Shown here: one piece after another, positions 10,574 to 22,842 of the stretch
Numbering within the stretch: the stretch's first letter is position 1
Layout: the number at the start of each line of letters is the position of its first letter
Assembly: GCF_042477335.2 (NCBI RefSeq)
Contig: NC_091251.1
Span: forward strand, 34,364,501 to 34,428,500
From: Ovis canadensis
Taxonomy: Eukaryota > Chordata > Mammalia > Artiodactyla > Bovidae
DNA length: 64,000 bases
Direction: 5' to 3'
Notes under the pieces: model-generated
Databases searched by the model: none
Seen by the model: only the letters and a program-made list of their open reading frames with translations
Told to the model about the DNA's origin: nothing
Made by a program: the position numbers and the translations under genes

Positions 10574-12321
10574 AACTTGAGAACTTTTAATTTTCTCTTT
10601 CCTCTGCTTGTGTACATAATCTTTCTTCCCTGTGCTGAACAGACACACACACACACCAAAAACCTTTGTTTGACTTCGCTGGAACGCTTAGCCTCTTTTC
10701 TGATCCTTTTGTTGTTGCTGGTTTAAGAATCAAACTCTGTTTTCTAAATGCACAGTCACTCCTAGTTCTACTCTCTTGATTCCTCCTGCTCCTCCAACTT
10801 CTGTCCCTGTGATTCAAATTGCTCACTGAATAGCAGTCCTGGCTTCTTAATCACAAGGCAAAAGTTGTTTTTTCCCAGCCTTCCCTGTTTTAGCCTCTCT
10901 GTGGTATTTGACACTGTTGATCTCCCTTTTTTCTAAAACTCTCTTCTCTTGATTTTCATAGCACGACATTTGATTTTCTTCTCATCTTTTTATTCTAAAC
11001 TTTTCAAAACAGTTTGGATGACTAAATGTCATTGAGCCTAATTTCCATTTCCATTTTGCAGTATGAAGGGGTCATGAAGTGGTTGTGGGTTACCAGAAGC
11101 CAGCTGCGGTTCATTAGGCTTTGTGGGATGATGTGCAGTGATGTCAAAGCTTCCTCACTTGGAAGTCTAGGTATTTGATTGTGTCCAAGGCTGGTTAAAG
11201 TAACCAATCCTATAAGAGATTAATGCTCCCTATGTAGTGTTTTCCCTAAACAGAGCTTACCTTTCCAATTCTATAATTCTCTGTTGCAGTCTTTCGATTT
11301 CTAATCTCTCTGATAGATTAATTCCATTGCTGGGGCAATGGTCAAACTCTCTCTTCTGATTTTTGCTTTTCATTTCCTAATGGTGTGTGTTGATTTTACC
11401 TGTCGGGTTTTTAGAGTGCTGGAGGTATTTGCTGCCAACTCCCAATGTTCAATGTGAGAAAAAAGCCCCACTTTCTTTGACAGGCTTTTATCCGTAAATG
11501 TAGGAGTTATTTAACATAATCTAGATTTTGAAAGGTAAAATGCGTCTTAGAGATTTTGTTTGTTGTTCAAGATGCAGAAAATAGAGCTTGTTGACTGAGA
11601 AGAATTCTCTCTCCATAAATAAAGAGTGATCACTTAAAAACATCCTACTGAGAAAAAACAACCTGGTCTTATAAACAATTTCTTTTTGTATTGTACTGAG
11701 TTATAGGTGAGCTTCTAGTTCTTTCTATTGTTAGTTGATACTTATCACGAAGCCTTTTGTGTTAGTCGCTCAGTTGTGTCAGACAAATGAAAATGGAAAA
11801 GGGAGCTTTTACAACAAAGAAAATAGAAGCCTGAAGTTATTTCTCTGTGAACTTTAACTACTGTTTATTCCTGATTTCAAAAATGGCATATTTTAACAGG
11901 GCCTTAAAAACCCATCCCTGTTCTTGTCATTTACTTTGAGCTAACTGTTTATTACTGAAACTTAAAGATAAAAACTAGGGAGATTTCTCAACTTATGCTT
12001 CATAGCCTTGCTCTAATTTTCCCTCTTTCTTTTCTTATGTTGTACTGCCTTTCCCCTATACATTTGTTGTACTTGGGTACATTGTAAAGTCCAAACCCAC
12101 AATCTACTTTTATTACATTATGAGGGGATTTCAGAATATAAGGTCACTTGGCTGGTAATAAGTAAATCAGCTTAGATCTTAGCTTAGATCTCTGAATAGC
12201 CAAATGGAGAACAATTAGAATCTCAGAATTAAGGATAGTAACATAATAATCCACTAACTAGAATAAGAATCTGTGAATGCATACTGATGTATACAAGTTA
12301 ATGAATAAATATATAAAAGTA
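10574..12321. other. No gene seen; possible ancient LINE piece
   Basis: Long unassigned stretch. Around 10850-11000 the plus strand reads a FDTVD-like peptide that could be a decayed CR1/L2-type reverse transcriptase fragment, but support is weak. At 11760-11784 there is a 25-bp BovA-like tail scrap. No exon-like structure is seen. Confidence 0.35.
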
Positions 12322-12488
12322 AGGATTTTCCCAGCAAGAATACTGGTGTGGGTTGCCACGCCTGTGTCCAGTGGATCTTTTCAACCTAGAGATCAAACCT
12401 GAGTCTCCTGCATTTCCTGCATTGTAGATGGGTTCTTTATCATTGAGCCACCATCATTCTTTATCACTTCTTACCACCGGGAAGTCCC
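12322..12488 (-). mobile_element. Bov-tA SINE, 3'-truncated
   Basis: Reverse-oriented SINE missing the distal BovA tail. It reads AAGAATACTGGTGTGGGTTG at the left and ends with the tRNA head CCGGGAAGTCCCC. Confidence 0.85.
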
Positions 12489-12787
12489 CTAAATGTATGT
12501 AGTGGAAAGTAAATATTTAAAAGAAAGAATAATAAAGCAAATGGAGCAAAATGTAAACACTTGGTGAATCTTGGTGAATATTGGAGTGCTTTGCATGAGT
12601 CTTGCAAATTTCCTGCAAACTTAAAATTATATCAAAATAAAAAGTTACCAAATAAATACCATTCTGAATTTTGAGAGGTTAATTTTTTAAAGTAAAACCT
12701 TTAAATGAAGTATTGTAAGCATACAGAAGAGTGCAGACACCAAAAGTATACAGGCAGATTCTTCAGTTTTATGAAATGAACCGCCCG

Positions 12788-12803
12788 CCCCCCCCCCCCC
12801 CCC
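12788..12803. repeat. (C)16 mononucleotide run
   Basis: Sixteen consecutive cytosines, preceded by CCGCCCG. Unusual in this AT-rich setting and prone to length error. Confidence 0.95.
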
Positions 12804-12887
12804 TCAACCCGCCATGTAGTCATGATCCATTACTGACATTCTGGAAGCAACTTTCCTAGCCATTAGGCCATCTTTCTTCTGCAAGTG

Positions 12888-13086
12888 AGTGAGTGAGTGA
12901 AAGTTGCTTAGATGTGTTCGACTTTTTGTGACCCTGTGGACTATGCAATCCATGGAATTTTCCCTGTCATAATATTGGAGTAGGTAGCCTTTCCCTTCTC
13001 CAGGGTATCTTCCCAACCCAGAAATCAAACCGGGGTCCCCTACATTGCAGGCGGATTCTTTACCAAATGAGCTATCAGGGAAGCCC
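12888..13086 (-). mobile_element. Bov-tA SINE
   Basis: Reverse-oriented element with a (GTGA)n start (GTGAGTGAGTGAGTGAAAG), a BovA body and head ending TATCAGGGAAGCCC. The flanks CTTCTGCAA and CCTCTGCAA suggest a diverged target-site duplication. Confidence 0.9.
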
Positions 13087-13337
13087 TTCCTCTGCAAAGG
13101 CAACCTTTATACAATTTATATTGTCACAGATTAATTTTACCTCTTTTTCCATGTTGTATAATTAGAATCATACCATGTGATTATTTTTTTGTGTGTGCTT
13201 ATTTTTTTCCCAGCATTTTGTCTGTGAGTCATTTCTTGATGCAAGTAGCTATAATTAGTTTTCTTTACTATTTCACTGTATTTAAATAGACCATAATTTA
13301 TTTACCTGTTATACCACTGTTGGACACTTGAGTTGTG

Positions 13338-13519
13338 TGATAGGCAGTCCCTAAGATGGCTGCTAGTAATCCTTACCTTGTGTAATCCTCTCTCCCTGAG
13401 TGTGAGCTAGATCCAGTGACTGGCTTCTAGTGAATAGGAAAAAAGTGATAGAATTTCACTTTTAAGATTAAGTTATAAAACGACTTGGCTTCCATAATGG
13501 GTTCTCTCTCTTATTCTGC
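13338..13519 (+). mobile_element. MLT1-type LTR, left part
   Basis: Resembles the MLT1 LTR start (ATGGCTGCTAGTAATCC, CCTGAGTGTGAGCTAGATCC, TTATAAAACGACTTGGCTTC). The element resumes at about 15555 after the BovB insertions. Fossil only. Confidence 0.65.
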
Positions 13520-15530
13520 TTCAGTTCAGTTCAGTTGCTCAGTCGTGTCCGACTCTTTGTGACCCCATGGACTACAGCACGCCAGGCCTCCCTGTCCATC
13601 ACCAACTCCTAGAGTTTACTCAAACACATGTCCATTGAGTCGGTGATGCCATCCAACCATCTCATCCTCTGTTGGCCCCTTCTCCTCTTGCCTTCAATCT
13701 TTCCCATCAGAGTCTTTTCAAATGAGTCAGCTTTTCACATCAGGTGGCCAAAGTATTGGAGTTTCAGCTTCAGCATCAGTCCTTCCAATGAACATTCAGG
13801 ACTGATTTCTTTTAGGATGGACTGGTTGAATCTCCTTGCAGTCCAAGGAACTCTCAAGAGTCTTCTCCAACACCGCAGTTCAAAAGCATTAATTCTTTGG
13901 CACTCATCTTTCTTTATAGTCCAACTCTCACATCCATACATGACTACTGGAAAAACCATAGGCTAGAAAGCATATTGAAAAGCAGAGACATTACTTTGCC
14001 GACTAAGGTCCATCTAGTCAAGGCTATGGTTTTTCCTGTGGTCATGTATGGATGTGAGAGTTGAACTGTGAAGAAGGCTGAGTGCTGAAGAATTGATGCT
14101 TTTGAGCTGTGGTGTTGGAGGAGACTCTTGAGAGTCCCTTGGACTGCAAGGAGATCCAACCAATCCATTCTGAAGGAGATCGGCCCTGGGATTTCTTTGG
14201 AAGGAATGATGCTAAAGCTGAAACTCCAGTACTTTGGCCACCTCATGCGAAGCGTTGACTCATTAGAAAAGACTCTGATGCTGGGAGGGATTGGGGGCAG
14301 GAGGAGAAGGGGACGACCGACGATGAGATGGCTGGATGTCATCACTGACTCGATGGACGTGAGTCTGAGTGAACTCCGGGAGTTGGTGATGGACAGGGAG
14401 GCCTGGTGTGCTGCGATTCATGGGGTCGCAAAGAGTCGGACACGACTGAGCGACTGAACTGAACTGAACTGACTAGACGGACCTTTGTTGGCAAAGTAAT
14501 GTCTCTGCTCTTTAATATGCTGTCTAGGTTGGTCATAACTTTCCTTCCAAGGAGCAAGCATCTTTTAATTTCATGGCTGCAGTCACTATCTGCAGTGATT
14601 TTGGAGCCCAAAAAAGTAAAGTCAGCCACTATTTCCACTGTTTCCCCGTCTATTTGCCATGAGGTGATGGGACCAGATGCCATGATCTTAGTTTTCTAAA
14701 TGTTGAGCTTTAAGCCAACTTTTTCACTCTCCTCTTTACTTTCATCAAGAGGATCTTTAGTTCTTCACTTTCTGCCATCAGGGTGGTGTCATCTGCATAT
14801 CTGAGGTTATTGATATTTCTCCCAGCAACCTTGATTCCAGCTTGGGCTTCTTCCAGCCCAGCATTTCTCATGATGTACTCTGCATATAAGTTAAATAAGC
14901 AGGGTGACAATATACAGCCTTGACATACTTCTTTTCCTATTTGGAACCAGTCTGTTGTTCCATATCCAGTTCTAATTATTGCTTCCTGACCTGCATACAG
15001 ATTTCTCAAGAGGAAGGTCAGGTGGTCTGCTATTCCCATCTCTTTAAGAATTTTCCACAGTTTTTTGTGATCCACACAGTCAAAGGCTTTGGCATAGTCA
15101 ATAAAGCAGAAATAGATGTTTTTCTGGAACTCTCTTGCTTTTTCAATGATCCAGCAGATGTTGGCAATTTGATCTCTCATTCCTCTGCCTTTTCTAAAAC
15201 CAGCTTGAACATCTGGAAGTTCACAGTTCACTTACTGTTGAAGCCTAGCTTGGAGAATTTTGAGTATTACTTTACTAGCGTGTGAGATGAGTGCAATTGT
15301 GTGGTAGTTTGAGCATTCTTTGGCATTTCATTTCTTTGGGACTGGAATGAAAACTGACCTTTTGGAAAACTGCTGAGTTTTCCAAATGTGCTGGCATATT
15401 GAGTGCAGCACTTTCACAGCGTCTTTTAGGAATTGAAATAGCTCAACTGGAATTCTATCACCTCCACTAGCTTTGTTTGTAGTGATGCTTTCTAAGGCCC
15501 ACTTGACTTCACATTCCAGGATGTCTGGCT
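13520..15530 (-). mobile_element. BovB LINE, split by a second BovB
   Basis: Minus-strand BovB whose 3' end is at 13520-13963 and whose RT part resumes at 14470-15530 (KNIYFCFIDYAKAFDCVDHK, LRYADDTTLMAESEE). The break falls within the same BovB position on both sides (..AAACCATA | ..CTAGACGGACC). It is inserted in the MLT1-type LTR. Frames are broken and the 5' end is missing. Confidence 0.9.
13965..14467 (+). mobile_element. BovB LINE 3' end nested in an older BovB
   Basis: Plus-strand 0.5-kb BovB 3' end starting at CATATTGAAAAGCAGAGAC and ending in the GAACTGAACTGAACT tail. It lies in opposite orientation inside the element above, with CTAGA-containing sequence at both edges. Its frame encodes [20 protein letters not shown]. 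Confidence 0.92.
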
Positions 15531-15554
15531 GCTTACCTGGGGGAAATCAATGCC

Positions 15555-15754
15555 TTGACTTGAGGTAGCTCTCTCCAGAAGTCCAAGTGATAAGAGATGA
15601 GTAAGTTTGGAAGTACATTCTTCAGCCCCAGGCAGACCTTAAGATGACTGCAGCCCTGGTTGACACCTTGACTGCAACATCATGACAGACTGAGCTAAGA
15701 AGCCACACTGGATTCCTGAGTTGTGAAATCTGCAAGATACTAATGTCTATGTTG
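15555..15754 (+). mobile_element. MLT1-type LTR, right part
   Basis: Continuation of the LTR at 13338-13519, with MLT1-like sequence CTTAAGATGACTGCAGCCCT and GTTGACACCTTGACTGCAAC. Fossil only. Confidence 0.65.
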
Positions 15755-15755
15755 T

Positions 15756-16208
15756 TTTTGTTCAGTTGTTAAGTCGAGTCCGACTCTTTGTAACCCCATT
15801 GACTGCAGCACGCCAGGCTCCTCTGTCCACTATCTCCTGGAGTTTGCTCAAATTCATGTCCATTGAGTCAGTGATACTATCTAACCATCTTATCCTCTGC
15901 TGTCTCTTTCTTCTTCTTTTGCCTTCAGTCCTTCTTAGTATCAGAGTCTTTTTCAATAAGTTGCTGATTCAGGACTGATTTCTGTTAGGATTGACTGGTT
16001 TGATCTCCTTGCAGTGAAAGGAACTCTTAAGACTCTTCTTCAGAACCACAATTCAAAAGCATCAATTCTTTGATGCTCAGCCGTCTTTAGTATCTAGCTC
16101 TCACATCTGTATATGACTACTAGAAAAACCATAGCTTTGACTAGATGGAGCTTTGTTGGCAAAGTAATGACTCTGCTTTTTAATACACTGCCTAGGTTTG
16201 TCATAGCT
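15756..16208 (-). mobile_element. BovB LINE 3' end, diverged copy
   Basis: A more decayed BovB 3' end than its neighbours (..[11 protein letters not shown].., GGTTTGATCTCCTTGCAG). It directly follows the MLT1-type LTR and contains a deletion after 15960. Confidence 0.88.
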
Positions 16209-16429
16209 GAAGGGTTACAGTTAGATAAATGAGATATTGCTGCTATGTTAATTAGCTGCTAACTTTTGGGGTAATTTTGGGGGCAGTAATTGATATTTGA
16301 TGGAGATTTTTTTTTCTAGTTTTTGACTATCACAAATAGTGCTGGCTGAATCTTCTTATATGTGTAATGTACTTATGTGGTCATCTCTTTTGGGGAATAT
16401 ACCTAGGAATAGAATTACTGGGTCATGAG

Positions 16430-16630
16430 GGGCTTCCTAGGTGGCTCAGTGATATAGAATCCAGCTGCCGATGTAGGGGACATGGGGTTCAATCCCTCAG
16501 TTGGAAAGATCCCCTGGTGTAGAAAATGGCAACTCACTCCAGTATTCTTACCTGGAAAATTCCATGAACAGAGGAGCCTGGCAGGCTGCAGGTTCATGGG
16601 GCCTCATCCGAGTCACACGCGACTGAGCAT
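16430..16630 (+). mobile_element. Bov-tA SINE
   Basis: Full element from GGGGCTTCCTAGGTGGCTCAG to GAGTCACACGCGACTGAGC, inserted in the old L1. Confidence 0.92.
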
Positions 16631-17976
16631 GCGTACTCAGGGTATATTATGACAACTTTAGTGGAACTGCCTTATAGTTTTCCACAGTGGTTGTCGCAGT
16701 ACATACCTCTGTCGGTAATATATGTTCCTCTACAGGCTCGGCAGCGCTAGGCATCATCAGTCTGTTTAATTTAGTCATTATGGCATCTCATTTGAAAATA
16801 TTTTATTTTGAGATAATTTCAAATTGAGAGAAAAGGTGCAAGAGCAGCATACAAATCTTCCATTTTCTCTTTTCCTAGAGTCCCTAATTTTGAACATTTT
16901 ACCACATTTCTCTCTCTCTTTAATGTATGTGATGATTCTTTTTCTGAGAACAAGTTGGAGGACAATGACCCATCCCTTAAATACCACAGTGCAAATAAAA
17001 GTACTTTCTGATATAATTATAACTAACCAGAGTCAGAAAATCAACACTGATACAGCACAATTATTCAATCCATAGACCCTGTTAAAATTTTGACAACTAT
17101 CCCGTTCTCTCCTTCTTTTTTCTGGTCTAGAGTCTGGTCCAGTATAATGTTGCATTTATTTGTCACGTCTGTTTAGGGTCCTGCAACCTAGAATAGTTCC
17201 TTAATATTTCGCTGTTTTTTGTGGCCTTGACAGTTTTAAAGTCTATACTTGTTTCATTCTGTTAGCACCATTGACTGGGGCTTGCCTGATGCTTCCTCAT
17301 GTCCAGACTTGCCATGCATTCTTGGCAGGAGAAACGTCTGAACTGGTGCTGTGCTCATCTCAGTGAATCACATCAGGAAACATGTGATGTCAACCTGTCC
17401 CATTGCTAATGAAGTTAACCATAAGCACCCAGCTAAGTTGCTACAGTACTATTAAATTTCTCTACTGTGAAGTCATCATTTTTCCATTTGTAATTTAATA
17501 GTGTTTTCTGGGGAGAGAGTCCCAAGACTATTCCAATATCCTGTTCCTCATCATACCTTACCAATCTTAGTATCCATTGATGACTCCTGCCTAAATCAGC
17601 CACCAATATCATGGTTGCCACATGTTGATTTTTAAAAGTCCATCATTCTTTCTATGTGATTAGATAAGATTAAATTGTCAGAAAGCTCTTTCCCTTCTTT
17701 CTTATTCATTCATTCATTTATTTATATCAGTGTGGAATGAATCACGGATGTATTACGTTAGTCAGTGCATTAGGACCTGGTACTGTCATTATTATAATGA
17801 TCAGAGAGTTCTAGTTTTGGCGAGTGAGAACCCACTCAAGCTGACTCCCAAGTCCTTTGGACATATCAAAGTGTTCTTTGAGCACTTCCTTATTTTCTGA
17901 TACAATAGAATGTTCTAAACTCTATGCCCTAGTCCTGGAATCAGTTATTTCTTCGAGGAGCCCTGGTTCCTTGTAT

Positions 17977-18228
17977 TTATTTTTTATTATTTTAGAATTA
18001 ATTTTTGTTGGGAGTGTAGTTGATTTTCAATGTTAGTTTATGCTGTAAAGTGAATCATTATATATCTATATCTCCGCTCTCTTTTAGATGCTGTTCTAAT
18101 ATAGGTCATTACAGAGTGCTGAGTAGAGTTCCCTGTGCTATATAATAGGTTCTTATTAGATGTCTTTTGTATCTAATAGTGTTTACCTGTCAGTCCCAAT
18201 CTCCTAATTTATCCCTCGCCTGCTCTGG
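17977..18228 (-). mobile_element. Ruminant L1 3'-end fragment
   Basis: Antisense ruminant L1 3' end (GAGTAGAGTTCCCTGTGCTA, TATATAATAGGTTCTTATTA) with the A-rich tail at the left. CTGGTTCCT before and CTGGTTTCT after suggest the target-site duplication in the older L1. Confidence 0.7.
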
Positions 18229-18430
18229 TTTCTCTTAGTGGAGAATGGTATTTAGAAACCAAGATCTTGGTGTTTAGTATGCTTATAACTATGTATCACA
18301 AGCATCCACTGATTATTTCTATCTGTCTATCCATCCAGTCTTCTTTCATTTATTTATTGTCAGTATGAGTTCACACCAACATCTCCAATTCCTATCCAAT
18401 ACCTCCAGTTTTGTTCTAGTGTTCCTCCAT

Positions 18431-19620
18431 TCCAAATGTGTAAATTCCTCCTCAGGCTCTGTAGACGGGGCTCTTATCATTATATATTTGCTTATTTCTC
18501 ATTGTTTATAACCAATCTCCCAACCACAAAGACTGCCTTCTTGGCTGACCTTCTTCTTGGTCCTGCCAGCTTCTCAGTCCCAGCTCTGATGCCATCTCCT
18601 TGGCCAGAATCTGCTTTGGTTTGTACTTTCCCCGGTGGCTATTTTGGCAGCCACACTGCCACCTTCAAAGGATCAGTAAGGAAGGGCAGGGAAGAAGGGA
18701 GAGGGAGAGCCATCCTGTTATTTTAACTCTTAGGCCAACATTTTATTGATATAGCTCCTTAATAAGAATTCAACTCTCTTTAGGAACTTATACCCACTGG
18801 GTTTAGCCCCTTAAGAATCCCAGGGTGCTGGGTTATTTAAGGATTTAAAGTGACTGACTGAACTGAACTGAACAGTTGCAGGATTAAGCATTGTTTACTG
18901 AGAATAGGGGAAAGAGAAACAGCAGCAGCAGGTGGGGAAGAAAATGTGGTGAAGGATAAACAATCACCACTCCTGTTGGGCCTTAGATAGAGCTCAAGTC
19001 AGTTTTACAGCGAGAATGGGGCAGGAGCACTGATAGGAACCAGAGTGTGAGCTTGCCATAGGAAGGCTGGGTTTGGTTGGAGTGGGTTGGAAGATAGGTT
19101 TTCAGGTCTATCCTGAAGTGGAATGTACATTTTAGGATGGTTTTGAAATCAGCTTGGTCTTCCCAGATGCCTTGTGGTCAGGCTAGAATTGACAAGCTGC
19201 TTGAAATTCCCAGGCCCCTGAGCCAGGCTGGAGTCAGAATGGCCTCTGGAGGGCAGAGGAGCACTGTGTGATCTTCCTCAACTTAAACCTGGTCTAACCA
19301 CTTTAATCGCCTTGTTTGCTTATTAGCAAACTTAGAGAACTCCTTGGCAGATTCCCTTCCACATCTTTGTCTAATAAACTAGAAAGAATAAGAGTTGGAT
19401 GGTCTGGGATCAAACGCAGAGAAGTGACGTTTATCTAATGTTATACAGTTTCATACATGAGATGCTTTGGTTCATATGTGTAAACAGGTGATAGTAATTA
19501 ACAAGTTCATGAAGCAGAGTAATGTTAAGTACAGTGACATGTTTGGCATAGTCATTACTGACAGTCTGAAAGATGTAGTTTGAATTTCTAACAGTGGGAG
19601 ATAACTGGCCAGGTCCCACA
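18431..19620. other. No gene seen
   Basis: Unassigned sequence. At 18850-18876 there is a short BovB-like tail scrap (GACTGAACTGAACTGAAC). No exon or RNA gene could be supported. Confidence 0.4.
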
Positions 19621-19624
19621 TTTC

Positions 19625-20075
19625 TGGCTGCATAGAACAGTGGCTAGGCCTGAGAAGCATCTCAGATTGCCTGGATGTGTATCCTGATAACACTGCTTAC
19701 TAGATGTGTGTCTTTAGGCATGTCAGTTACCTTTCTGCGCTTTAGTTCCCTCATCTGTAGAAGTACTGCCTGGGGCTCTCATGAGGTTTTTATTTTATTT
19801 AATAAGAAAAATTATTTATTTGGCTGTGCTGGGTCTTAGTTGCTGCACATGGGGTCTGCAGTCTTCGTCATGGCATGCAGGTTCCTTAGGTGCAGCTTGT
19901 CAGGTTTAGTTCCTTGGCCAGGAACAGAACCTGGGGCCCCCTGCATTGGGAGCACGGAGTCTTAGCCACTGGACCACCAGGAAAGTCCCCAACACACAAT
20001 TCTTAGATTGGTTCCTGCATATGACAAGCATCCAATAAAGATCAGTTTGCAGTTGTGATTGTTATTATCATCTTA
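19625..20075 (+). mobile_element. MIR SINE split by a CHR SINE
   Basis: Left half reads like MIR (ACTAGATGTGTGTCTTTAGG, then TAGTTCCCTCATCTGTAGAA) and the right half like the MIR end (GACAAGCATCCAATAAAGAT). The CHR SINE at 19785-19990 sits between. Confidence 0.65.
19785..19990 (-). mobile_element. CHR-type SINE
   Basis: Reverse-oriented with TTGGCTGTGCTGGGTCTTAG and head at the right edge (CCACTGGACCACCAGGAAAG). Confidence 0.9.
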
Positions 20076-21552
20076 AGCTGCAGATTCATTCTTAACTAAA
20101 AAATTCCATAACAAATCTAATCAGCTTTTTTGTCTTGATTCTCCTATTGTGAGCTTATTATTTACTACTAAAAATGTAGAGAGATCACTTCTATTTGCTT
20201 CTCCATTAATTTGAGATAGATAAGATTGAGTTAGTCTATTTTAGAAAAATAGCTGGTTGGGTTTAGCTGCTGTTTTCTTCAGTTCCATTTATGTTTCCAT
20301 CATTACCTCCCCAGGAAGCTGGAACTGCTTTCATAGGTACCAGTGTTCCACTCATCTGAACCAGTGTCTGCTGACAGCTTTTCAATCATTGTGGTCTATT
20401 CAGTTCTTTTTACTCTGGAGGAATTTCTCTGCCAAGCAAAACTGAACCAAGCAATTTCAAACTTGTACTTAACACCCATTAAAAAAAATCCTCTTGTTAA
20501 TGAAGAAAGAGTGAGTGTTGTTGGGTGGAACTCTGAATTGGGAGCCAGAAGCTCAAAATTCAAGTTTCAACTCTGCAGCTACTTGCAAATATGTATTGTG
20601 TCTTCCCGAACGTGAAGCAATATGCCTGCCAAGCATTGAGGGGATTCAAAGAAAGGATTCAAACAAGAGGACTTTCTTCTCAGAGTCTTACAACCTAGTT
20701 GGATATAACAAAGCAGCTGTGATAGGAGGTTGAATGAAATACATGCAGAATCCAGCATCCTGAAGTACCCTGGAGGAGAGAACGAAATTGTAATAACGGC
20801 TTGGGGGAAGGGTGCCCTGGGCAGTCAGTGCCTCTTCCGCCCATTTTTTTTGTATCAGTAAGTCTAGAAACCCGGGCACAGTATTCACCAAATGCCCTTG
20901 CTCTCATGGTTCTTGCTGCAGTTTATGTTCTGCCAATGATGGCACTTGGCAAGAGTGGAAAGCAGAAGAGAAGCCCAAGGCATCTACCCCCTTCTCTTTT
21001 GGCAGTGTTGGTAAGTGGATGTATGAGCTTCCTGGACGTGAGTGTTCACACTACAGTGGTGCTTCCCAACTGATTCTGGGCTGTGAGGTCTGTATGAGTA
21101 GTAGCTTCTAGCAGATTCCTAGAAGCAGCAATTCTGGGAAGAGCAGTTCCTCATTCAGCACTCACTTGGTAATAAAACTAGGTCTCTGGAAAGACATGCT
21201 CTTTTCCACCTCTGAGTCTTTACTCATCTGACACCTATGCTGTCCTCCTTCCCACCTCCTTTGTATTTTATTCATCTTTCTGGTCCGGCAACTCGTCATT
21301 GATTGTTGCATATCAAGTAACCAATCAACGTTTTTTGTATGAATAGATGAAGGAATGAATGAAAGAAAAGGAGAAGTTGCAGGCTTAGGCAGATTATAAA
21401 TGGAATGGGGTGGTGAACATGGTGGAGAGGCTAGGCTATGAAGAGACAAAGCAGAGTAATGATGGAAAGGGTTGGGAAAAGAATAAATGGAAACGTGACC
21501 CTTCACTAGAATAGTATCATTGGGTTTTTAATAATCTATTATATATGGAAAA
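20076..21552. other. No gene seen
   Basis: Mostly unassigned sequence. The short frames here (for example 20257-20445 and 20801-21111) lack any recognised domain and overlap each other, as expected of chance frames. A decayed MIR-like piece may lie near 20515-20600. Confidence 0.4.
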
Positions 21553-22842
21553 AATCTCTATTAGCATTTGCCCTGCTTCATTCTGTATTCCAAGGCCAAA
21601 TTTGCCTGTTACCCCAGGTGTTTCTTGACATCCTACTTTTGCATTCCAGTCCCCTATAATGAAAAGGACATCTTTTTTGGGTGTTAGTTCTAAAAAGGTC
21701 TTGTAGGTTTTCATAGAACTGTTCAACTTCAGCTTCTTCAGTGTTCCTGGTTGGGGCATAGGCTTGGATTACTGTGATATTGAATGGTTTGCCTTGGAAA
21801 TGAACAGAGATCATTCTGTCATTTTTGAGATTGCATCCAAATACTGCATTTTGGACTCTTTTGTTGACCGTGATGGCTACTCCATTTCTTCTAAGGGATT
21901 CCTACCCACATAGTAGATATAATGTTCATCTGAGTTAAATTCACCCGTTCCAGCCCATTTTAGTTCGCTGATTCCTAGAATGTTGACATTCACTCTTGCC
22001 ATCTCCTGTTTGACCACTTCCAATTTGCCTTGATTCATGGACCTGACATTCCAGGTTCTTATGCAATATTGCTCTTTACAGCATCGGACCTTGCTTCTAT
22101 CACCAGTCACATCCACAAATGGGTATTGTTTTTGTTTTGGCTCCATCCCTTCATTCTTTCTGGAGTTACTTCTCCGCTGATCTCCAGTAGCATATTGGGC
22201 ACCTACCGACCCGGGGAGTTCCCCTATCAGTATCCTATAATTTTGCCTTTTCATACTGTTCATGGGGTTCTCAAGGCAAGAATACTGAAGTGGTTTGCCA
22301 TCCCCTTCTCCAGTGGACCACATTCTCTCAGACCTCTCCACCATGACCCACCCATCGTGGGTGGCCCCACATGGCATGGCTTAGTTTCATTGAGTTAGAC
22401 AAGGCTGTGGTCCATGTGGTCAGATTGGCCAGTTTTCTGTGATTATAGTTTCAGTGTGTCTGCCCTCTGATGCCCTCTTGCAACACCTACTGTCTTACTT
22501 GGGTTTCTCTTACCTTGGTTGTGGGGTATCTCTTCATGGCTGCTCCAGCAAAGCGCAGCCGCTGCTCCTTACCTTGGACAAAGGGTATCTCCTCACGGCC
22601 GCCCTTCCTGACCTTGAACATGGAGTAGCTCCTCTCCGCTCTCCTTTGCCTGAGCAGCTGCTGCTCCTTGGACAGCCGCCGCCCCTGACCTTGGGCGTGT
22701 GGTAGCTCCTCCTGGCTGCCGCCCTGACCTCAGGCGTGTGGTAGCTCATCTCGGCTGCCGCCCCGACCTCGGATGTGGGGTAGCTTGTCTCAGCTGCTGC
22801 CCCTGACCTCGGACGTGGGGTAGCTCCTCTCAGCCGTTCCTG
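21553..22842 (-). mobile_element. BovB 5' segment, inverted (5'UTR plus endonuclease)
   Basis: Reverse-oriented 5' part of a nearly full-length BovB. From the right it runs through a GC-rich 5'UTR (22490-22842) and then the start of ORF2 with the APE-type endonuclease: RTWNVRSMNQGKLEVVKQEM, ILGISELKW (the catalytic Glu strand) and FIIGDWNAKVG, ending at AGQMLIEI. It stops exactly where the forward segment at 22843 begins in BovB coordinates. With that segment it forms one element with a 5' inversion. Stops and frameshifts break the frame. Confidence 0.88.
22490..22842 (-). repeat. BovB 5'UTR tandem repeats (about 40 bp units)
   Basis: Read on the minus strand, a unit of roughly 40 bp with core GAGCTACC.CAC..CC.AGGTCAGGG recurs about six or seven times with variable spacing and strong GC and CpG content. 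It lies at the 5' end of the BovB and so probably is its internal promoter region. That role is inferred. Confidence 0.7.

Larger units (their letters stand above)
16300..18430 (-). mobile_element. Old L1 3' region, with nested insertions
   Basis: On the plus strand the sequence reads as antisense L1 3' region: CCTAGGAATAGAATTACTGG, then TTTTACCACATTTCTC, then GAATGGTATTTAGAAACCAAG. It is interrupted by a Bov-tA (16430-16630) and a younger L1 tail (17977-18228). No open frame is left. Confidence 0.55.

Noticed and set aside
12788-12803. Poly-C run as a regulatory element
   Set aside because: There is no supporting context. It is more likely a simple repeat or a sequencing-prone homopolymer.
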